A DNA stretch of 64,000 nucleotides from Rhododendron vialii (Eukaryota > Streptophyta > Magnoliopsida > Ericales > Ericaceae). The stretch lies in NCBI RefSeq assembly GCF_030253575.1, contig NC_080560.1, positions 36,845,001 to 36,909,000 of the forward strand, read 5' to 3'. The notes below the pieces were generated by a model that worked only from the letters and a program-made list of their open reading frames with translations, made no database searches and was not told where the DNA came from. The position numbers were made by a program, and so were the translations under genes. How positions within the stretch are numbered: position 1 is the first letter of the stretch; each line of letters begins with the position of its first letter. This document shows positions 57,501 to 64,000 of this stretch, one piece after another.

Positions 57501-59207
57501 TGTTAGGGTTTAGGGTATTATGGGCACACGCCCCAAAAATCACTCGCGATAAGCGGATGCGCCTCTTTTTGGAAGCGCGGCGAAACACTCAATTCAGAGT
57601 CGCCACTTGGGTTTGAAGGTCCGCTACTCAACGAATCGAACTTGAAACGTTTGCCATGTTATTTGATTTGAAAAAGGCTTGTAGACCGATCCGTCGTCAC
57701 TTTGATATTTGAGGTTCAGGAGCCAGGTTACGAGAGGAGAAGGGTTTTAAGGCATTTCTCTCGCTCAATCCTGAGATTGGTCTCTACTCGGACATTTGTA
57801 AAACGTTTACGATTCTCTCTCATTAATCAATTTTTAGCCAATTAGGGCGGAGGAACAATTTAAAATGATTAAAATTGTAACAGATTTGTAGAATGTGATA
57901 AATGGCATTCTCACTTATTGAAACAGTTAGTATAAGATGAAAACAGATTACTGTGAAAACTTAAACAGACTGGAAGGCCACTGTTCTGGAGTGTAAAGCA
58001 CAGGAAAAAACCAGCATGCATTAATCAAGTCACTGCATGCTGATCTAACCTGCGTGCGCTACACCACGACTTGAGCGCGCTAGTAAGTTCAAACTCACAG
58101 CTCTTATTTTCAACCCTCTGGGCTTTGAAAATGACTAATGCACACTCAGGACAAACCACGCAGTTCATATGACAATTAATATACAGTTACAGACAGTTTG
58201 AAAGGGTTACAAAGTTACAAAATGAATAAAACACTCCATAAACAGTGTGGGGATAAAAACAGAGACCAAGGCCTAGTTACCCATGCAAAGGCCAGCCACT
58301 AGTCGAGACTAAACCTGCGCGCGCAGGTAGACCACTACTGCGTGCAGGTTTGAGTCAACAAACCAGTGCTTGGTTCTACATGTTTCTGAGTTATGGGACA
58401 TGTCCAGAAAGGCTACAATGGTATTCCATTGCAACAGTTATGAATATTAACTTAAAACTAGTAGCTTTAACAAGGAAAAATAGTAGACTGGTTTTTAGCA
58501 TGCTCACAGTGATGTATATGCAAAGAAAACAACATAAAAGAACAAGACCCCTGTCCCCATGCAAATCAGGGTCAAGACTTGATATTTTTTTATCAGTCTT
58601 GACCTTGCCCCCCCCCCCCCCCCCCAGAATGCAAATCAAAGGTGTTATACCTTTGATTCAAGGGTTTGAAAAGTGTTTGAGTTTTGAGTTGAGGCTTGGA
58701 TGATGGTTGTGCTTAGAGGATAAAGAATAAGTGTTGTGTTCTTGAATGCTCTTGTATCTCTTTAGTTTTGTTTTGAACAAAGAGAGGTTCAAAGATGGTA
58801 ACCAAATGTTGTAACCTTGAAACCCTTTTTTTTTTCTAACCATTAGGGTGAAAGAGTGAGAGGAGTATTTATAGGGCAAACACCCTCCATTATTGAAAGC
58901 TATTCCATTAATAGAAACCTTTCAGAAATGAAAAGTAAGGTCGGCTGCAACTTTAACCAGCGCGCACGGGTCGTGGATCTACACGCACCAGTTAAAGCTG
59001 GTTGACTGACAGATGGTAAACAAATCAATGCGCGCGGAAAGGAAACCTGCGCGCACCAATAAGATTCTGGTTAGGGTTAAAAAGGGTGTCAAAAACTCAA
59101 AGTTCAAACATGCTATCATTCCCGGGATGTTCTTGATCCGTTTCATCATTAGGAAAATCAAAAACCGAAAGTAAACTAATCTGAAAATTCAGATTGGGGT
59201 GTCTACA
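57501..59207 (+). repeat. LTR-like unit B, ~1.7 kb
   Basis: Begins TGTTAGGGTTTAGGG and ends GGGGTGTCTACA, so it has the TG...CA form of an LTR. It aligns along its length with unit A, apart from the insertion and minisatellite there. It holds a pure C run (58607-58625) and repeated GCGCGC words (58065-58080, 58313-58325, 59030-59050). No primer-binding site, purine tract, coding region or 5-bp target duplication (CTTTT left, GGTAT right) was found. Solo LTR is the best guess. Confidence 0.55.
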
Positions 59208-59474
59208 GGTATGTATGGGCATAGATTTTATGAAATGATTCGTGATTTTCCAATACAAAAAAAAAAAAATTAATACTTTTTTTTTTTGACATGGAATAAT
59301 AAATTTAACACTTGTTGCCTTCCTATTTTTTTCTTTTCTTTTTTCTTTTCTATCTTTGTTTTCCTTTTTTTTCCCTTTGCAACCACGAATAAGAAAATCC
59401 AAACATAGCTTAAAAAATCAGTTTCACTGTTTCCTTAGCGAGCCATTATTTCTTCGGAAATTCTAATCGCAAGA

Positions 59475-59802
59475 AAGATTTGCAAGGATCTACTCAAGGA
59501 AAAATGCGTTTGGGCCCACTTCGGGTCTCACAAAAATCTAGAAAAATATCCATAAATTTTTGAACATTATTTTATAGGGTCCTGTAAAAATCAGCTCCAA
59601 CAGATGTCGGTAAGTTTTACTTTTGGATTCGTAGGGGCGAACTACGAATCCAAAAGTAATACTTACCAATATCCGTTGGAGCTGATTTTTTACAGGGCCC
59701 CATAAAATAATGTTCTAAAATTTATGGATATTTTTTTAGATTTTTGTGAAACCCGAAATGGACCCAAACGAGTTTTTCCTTGCGTGATTCTCTGCAAATC
59801 TT
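59475..59802. mobile_element. Long palindromic MITE, ~328 bp
   Basis: Ends AAGATTTGCAAGGATC and, reverse strand, AAGATTTGCAGAGAATC. The two halves are inverted copies, sharing GGAAAAA.GCGTTTGGG, ATTTATGGATATTTTT, ATCAGCTCCAACAGAT-type words and, at the centre, GATTCGTAG pairing with CTACGAATC around a GGGGCGAA loop (59626-59650). No clear target duplication. There is no coding region; a transcript would form a long hairpin. Confidence 0.85.
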
Positions 59803-60058
59803 CCTTACAAATAGGAGGACTCTTCTTATTTCTTCTTGATCATTTATTTGCAAAAATTAGGCTTGAATAGAGTCTACTCAATGCTATTCATGGTTTCCCA
59901 ATAGTAGGCCTAATGCCTCCAGGCCCACATCACTCAACTCTCTGCATTTCCACGTAATATAATCCGTTAACAAACCTAATCAAACAAAAGAGAGATGTGG
60001 TATGTTCTTAGGAAAGACGTCAAACCCCCTTTAGTTATTAACTCACTAATTCTCCACT
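59803..60058. other. Intergenic DNA, no gene seen
   Basis: Short AT-rich stretch before an (AT)n tract at 60059-60082. Nothing else was recognised. Confidence 0.5.
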
Positions 60059-60094
60059 GATATATATATATATATATATATACACTCCGGTTCT

Positions 60095-60200
60095 GATCCA
60101 GGATCCCGGATTTGGGAATGGTCCGGGACTGTGCTGTGAGCCGTTGGATTAAAATCCAACGGCCTGGATTAAAAAAGGGAAAAAAGGCTCCAATAATTAC
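60095..60200 (+). repeat. Candidate left terminus of a Mutator-like element
   Basis: GGTCCGGGACTGTGCTG at about 60119 resembles the terminus GATCCGGGGACTGTGATG of the Mutator-like element at 55826, with about three differences and a one-base gap. Just inside is a perfect hairpin CCGTTGGAT/ATCCAACGG (60142-60165). A matching right terminus would lie beyond the window, so this is a hypothesis. Confidence 0.3.
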
Positions 60201-60244
60201 ACTTTTTCCCCTCCCCCTCACACTTTCCCCCTTCCCCTTTTTTC

Positions 60245-60369
60245 TCACCTCTTCGTTCAAACAGAGTCCAGACCAGAGAGACAGACGAGAAGAGAAGAGA
60301 AACGCGAAGAGCGAGGAGAGAAGAAGAACGAAGACGAAGACGAGACGAAGACGTTCACGAACGACGGTA

Positions 60370-60403
<34 letters not shown>

Positions 60404-60545
60404 GAACTTGAACTCAAAAAATCTCGAACTCAAAATTTCTGAATCGGAAGAAATTGCTCTGAAATTAGGTGATTTTTTTAGGACGAACGACGAAGAACGA
60501 AGAGGAGGAGAAGAACGAAGGAGATCGACTGGAGAACGAGGTATA
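60245..60545 (+). other. GA/CGA-rich leader-like DNA
   Basis: A purine-rich run of GAAGAACGAAGACGAAGACG words is followed by a (CT)n tract (60371-60396) and a second GAAGAACGAAGGAG block ending in GAG|GTATATTTTT. It looks like 5' UTR exon sequence with donor-like sites, perhaps of the gene starting at 62076. A similar AAGAAGGAACGAAGAAG block with an intron acceptor (TTTCCAG, 62038-62044) precedes that start codon. Confidence 0.35.
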
Positions 60546-60555
60546 TTTTTCTCTG

Positions 60556-60891
60556 TCATATTTTTCTCTCTCGTTCAAAAAAATTAAAATCTGGTTCTGA
60601 TTGGCCCGACTTCCCACCTGAAATGCCCCATTCCCCAGTTTGATTCTTGGGCTCAGCATTGGAACCACCTGAGCCACCCCAACCTGCAGTTTGATTCAAG
60701 GGTTTAGCTTCTGATTTCCCTGCAGTACCCCATCCTCCAGTTTGGGATTTTTCAGCTTTAGACCCACCTGTGCTACCCCAACCTGCAGTTTGATTTAAGG
60801 GTTCAGGTTCTGATTTGCCTGCAGTACCCCATCCACCAGCTTGATTACTGGGTTTCTCAGACTTAGAACCACCAGCATTAGCCACCGGCAA
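60556..60891 (-). pseudogene. Trp-Gly (WG/GW) repeat coding block A
   Basis: The minus strand is open for about 111 codons and consists of repeats of about 18 residues: NQ(T/A)GGWG, then (T/S)(A/T)GG or TAGK, SKAEK or SEPEP, and so on. There are six GWG or EWG cores. Spaced WG/GW repeats of this kind form AGO-hooks that bind Argonaute in plant proteins such as SPT5L/KTF1 and NRPE1. I cannot assign it to one of them. There is no start with a plant context and no neighbouring minus-strand gene, so a captured or decayed fragment is likely. The DNA shows a tandem unit of about 108 bp. Confidence 0.5.
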
Positions 60892-61045
60892 CGTCGCTCG
60901 ATCCAGGTAGTCACAACCTCCGTTACCTTAAAAATTGCTCGTGAAAAAATCATACTTTTTATGGGTTTGTGCTGGATTTGTACTTAATTTGAAATTCAAG
61001 CCCTAGGGTCAGTTGTTATATATCAGAATCTTTATCGATTCAAGT
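60891..61045. repeat. Duplicated segment, first copy
   Basis: Shares with 61437-61568 the words CGGCAACGTCGCTCGATCC, AACCTCCGTTACCTTAAAA, GGTTTGTGCTGGATTTGTAC and TTCAAGCCC in the same order, about 85% alike by eye. It lies right of WG block A, whereas the second copy lies left of WG block B. Confidence 0.75.
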
Positions 61046-61436
61046 CGAGTGAGTGGGGGTTCGATTATGCTGAGTTGTTTGTTGTGTAAAATTCGTAAAG
61101 AAATTTACTTTAAAATCTTTGCACTTTTTTTAAAAAAAATTTCTCGTCTGGCTTCCCTCAAAAAATAGTTTTGTGACGAAAAGCATGCGTACAAATTTTT
61201 TTTTTACTTTTTTTCTGGTATGGAACTAAAGACTTCCATGAGAACTTATTAGGAATACACGACCAAAGCCAAGAACACTTGCTTTTCACGCGGAAGCCCT
61301 CTGATTTTGTTCGTAAAAGTCAAAACTTTGCACGACTCGATCAGAATAATCACAGCAGCTATTATTTTTAACTTTGTCCGAGTATTAGAAACCATCGGCT
61401 GAGGCATTCTATCAAACAAACCGAAGTGTATCAAGT

Positions 61437-61570
61437 GCGGCAATGTCGCTCGATTCCGGTAGTCACCAACTCCGTTTCCTTAAAATTACTGGTGAAAAAA
61501 TTATATCTTTTCAAGGGTTTGTGCTGGGTTTGTGCTTAATTTGAGTTTCAAGCCCAAGGGTTAGTTTGGT
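61437..61570. repeat. Duplicated segment, second copy
   Basis: Second copy of 60891-61045, beginning GCGGCAATGTCGCTCGATTC. It is followed directly by WG block B. Together with the two WG blocks it shows that this region was duplicated and rearranged. Confidence 0.75.
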
Positions 61571-61583
61571 GTTATGCGTTTAA

Positions 61584-61770
61584 GTGGGCAGAACTCCCAC
61601 CCGTAGACCATCCTCCAGTTTGAACCTTTGGTTCTGCCTTAGAAACACCAGTATTGCCCCACCCACCAGTTTGATTTTGAGATTCAGCTATAGAACCACC
61701 TGTATTACCCCAACCCCCACTTCTATTCTTGGGTTCGGTGTAATTAGAACCACATCCACGACGAAGATGG
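61584..61770 (-). pseudogene. Trp-Gly (WG/GW) repeat coding block B
   Basis: The minus strand codes for EPKNRSGGWGNTGGSIAE, NQTGGWGNTGVSKAEPK and VQTGGWSTGGS, three 17-18 residue repeats related to block A (60556-60891). The frame extends to 61844 but only 61584-61740 is repeat-like. It could be a second exon of the same ancestral gene, or a separate captured piece. Confidence 0.45.
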
Positions 61771-62075
61771 CAATTATGTTTGGCTATAATTAGGATTTTT
61801 TGTTCTGTTACTCGATTAGGGCTTTTTGTTATGTTGTTATGCAAGTTTAGGGATGTTAATTTAGAAACAAAATCAAAATGTTTGGCCGATATTGTGTTGA
61901 TTTGTTGAAAAATAAGAGTTTTGATGGGCCATTTGTTTTCATACGCTTTGGTGCCACTGTGAATGTTGACAAAACACTAAATGTTAGCTTATAAATTTTA
62001 TTGCTCATATACTAATTCGATTTGATAGTCTTTGCTATTTCCAGTTACGCATTCTTAAGAAGGAACGAAGAAGAA

Positions 62076-64000
62076 ATGGAAGAAGAACAAATTTCTAATG
62101 TCAATCCAACTCCCTTATTTCCACCACCACCACTGCAAAGGTATATTTCTCTCTCTCATGTAGAAAAATAGGATAGTTACAATCACAATGGTTTATTTAT
62201 TCTTTTGTCTTTTGGTGGGTAGAATGCAGTCTGTAGATGATATACAACTACTATCACCGTCACCTTCTCAACCTTTTGAGGAGTCTGCTAATTCTTCTGA
62301 AGCACTTTACACTCCTGAAGTCAAAAATGAGGTGATACCGAAAATTGCACAACAATTTAAAAGCTTAGAGGATGTTTTCAAAGCTTATAACAATTATGCA
62401 TTCGAAGCTGGTTTTAGTGTGCGAATCAATTCTAGCAAGACGGATAAGAATCGTGAAACCATTAGGAAAGAGTATGTTTGTTACAAAGAAGGGGAGAGTA
62501 AATGTTCTGAGGCCAGTCAACGACAACGGGGTTTAACTAGGGAGAAATGTGGTGCAAAATTAACAGTAGTAAAAAATCGGTCAGGTGAAGGGTTTGTTGT
62601 GACCCAATTTGTGGAGGGGCATAGCCACCCTCTTACGACGCCAAGAAAGAAGCATTTCTTGAAATCTCATCGTCGAGTGTCAGTTGCACAGAAAGCGTTA
62701 ACGCAACAACTAGCAGCTGCAAATGTGTCAACCAGCCAACAAATGAGTGTTTTAGAGTTGCAAGCTGGGGGTCTCGAAAATATTGGCTGTTTACGGCGAG
62801 ATTTTTATAATTCTCAAAGGGATATGAGGAAATATGTAGATGGACATGACGCCAACATGTTGAAAGAGCTTTTTGAGACTGAAAAAGAAAAGAATCAAGG
62901 TTTTACGTATACAATCGAGGAAGATGATGAGCACAGGCTAACCCATTGTTTTTGGGCCGATGCGACGTCTAGGAAGTCATATCAGTATTTCGGTGACGTG
63001 GTGGTATTTGATACTACATATAACACGAACAAATATTGCTTGATGTTTGCACCTTTATTAGGGGTTAACCACCACGGGCAGACAACGCTTTTTGGGTGTG
63101 CCTTCTTAAGTGACGAAAAAAGTGAATCATTTGAGTGGCTTTTCAAGGAATTTTTGAAAGCGATGCCTGGACCACCGCCCAAAATGATCATAACTGATCA
63201 AGATCCGGCAATGACAAGAGCAATTGCTTGTGCTCTTCCCAATACGTTTCATAGATATTGTATTTGGCACATTGTTAGTAAATTTTCTGAGAAAATAGGT
63301 GCATTGGCATACAAAGAACATTATGAAGAGTTCAAGAAATGCATTTGGAATTCCGAGAGCCCTGAAGAGTTTGACGCAACATGGGCATATATTGTAGGAA
63401 AATCGAACTTGTCCACCCATCAATGGTTGCAGGCCATGTACGAAATTCGTGGCAGATGGGTTCCTGCATATACGAGACACATTTTCTCTGCCCACATGAC
63501 AAGTAGTCAAAGGGCTGAAATTTCTCATGCATTCTTCAAGAGGTATTTGTCTGACAATAATTCAATGTATGAATTTGTGACACGGTTCGAAAGGGCACTT
63601 GCACGTCTACGACATAATGAATTAGATTTGGACCACAAAGATATAAATGAGAAGCCAGTCCTGAAAACCTCATGGTCGATGGAAAAGAAAATGAGTGAGT
63701 TATACACACTCCATTCATTTAAGAAATTTCAGGAGGAAATATTTCAGGTTGGTGCATATGTTCTTACGATACTACATGAGGATGAATGTCGCTCTGTGTG
63801 GAAGGTTCATAGGGAAGAAATGGAAGGTTCGAGAGGTCGTGAGGTGTTGGTAGACAAGTCATCGAACCGTGTGAGTTGTAGTTGTCAGATGTTTGAATTT
63901 GACGGAATTCCATATCGACACTTGTTGGCATACTTGTCTTTAATGCAGATTAGAGAACTCCCTAGCACATACATTTTGCTAAGGTGGACTAAAACTGCAA
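62076..64000 (+). CDS. FAR1-related / MULE-type transposase protein, 5' part (partial)
   Basis: Coding exons are 62076-62140 and 62223 to beyond 64000; GT and AG borders and phase agree, giving 614 residues so far with no stop. Residues about 68-160 are a FAR1 DNA-binding domain with zinc ligands C108, C131 and H155/H157 (GHSHPL). About 275-470 is the MULE transposase core: D285 (VVVFDTTYNTN), D347 (IITDQDPAM) and E454 (SSQRAEISHAFF), so the three acidic catalytic residues are all present. A SWIM zinc finger follows at about 574-588, but it reads CSC...PYRH: the third ligand is Tyr586 (codon TAT) where family members have Cys. Members of this family are either transposases or domesticated light-signalling transcription factors (FHY3, FAR1, FRS). 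I cannot tell which; nearby Mutator-like ends favour a transposon origin. Confidence 0.9.

Noticed and set aside
51530-59207. One complete LTR retrotransposon with units A and B as its two LTRs
   Set aside because: No primer-binding site after unit A, no purine tract before unit B, no gag or pol, and no matching 5-bp flanks; kept only as a possibility in the findings.
60112-60411. 99-codon frame with Arg/Lys and Ser-Leu repeats
   Set aside because: Produced by purine-rich leader DNA and a (CT)n tract.
62982-63718. Overlapping minus-strand frames opposite the FAR1-type gene
   Set aside because: Shadows of the plus-strand coding exon; no domain of their own.

Overview
This is nuclear DNA from a flowering plant, probably a woody eudicot. 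Three things point there: plant-specific gene families (an AT-hook AHL protein, a DUF3475/DUF668 protein, a FAR1-related protein), a gene with very long transposon-filled introns, and a dense scatter of plant-type MITEs, tRNA-derived SINEs, LINE fragments, a TRIM and Helitron-like sequence. I cannot name the species from sequence alone. There are no bacterial-style operons, CRISPR arrays, rRNA genes or free-standing tRNA genes that I can support.

Layout. Positions 1-11,700 are intergenic: SINE pieces, a triplicated ~0.33 kb tandem repeat (3137-4108) and a long palindromic MITE (4709-5081). An intronless DUF3475/DUF668 gene lies at 12183-13952 with a recognisable TATA box, a CT/GA-rich 5' UTR and a poly(A) signal. 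Positions 14,200-20,900 hold a complete TRIM mini-retrotransposon (15633-16005) and a 5'-truncated LINE with a perfect 16-bp target duplication (17780-18703). A five-exon BET1-type SNARE gene spans 21917-30725; its coding part is only 378 nt, and its two large introns are full of repeats, including a telomere-like block. Positions 31,800-41,500 are a repeat yard: two Stowaway-like MITEs, and a ~2.5-2.9 kb tandem duplication whose copies carry different later insertions, so events can be put in order. An intronless AHL20-like DNA-binding gene lies at 42724-43569. Positions 44,000-51,500 are AT-rich with short tandem repeats. Positions 51,500-59,200 hold two related LTR-like units, one split by a Helitron-like insertion, with a LINE remnant and a non-autonomous Mutator-like element between them. 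The right end holds a FAR1/MULE-transposase-type gene that runs off the window (62076-64000+), preceded by two antisense-coded Trp-Gly (WG) repeat blocks.

How the genes relate. The four genes look functionally independent, as expected in a plant genome: a membrane-traffic SNARE, a chromatin/DNA-binding AHL factor, a DUF668 (PSK-simulator-like) protein, and a transposase-derived protein. The best candidates for something unusual are the WG-repeat blocks beside the FAR1-type gene, with a possible shared Mutator-type terminus, and the order of insertions recorded by the 35.5-41.3 kb duplication. I did not find a convincing wholly new system.
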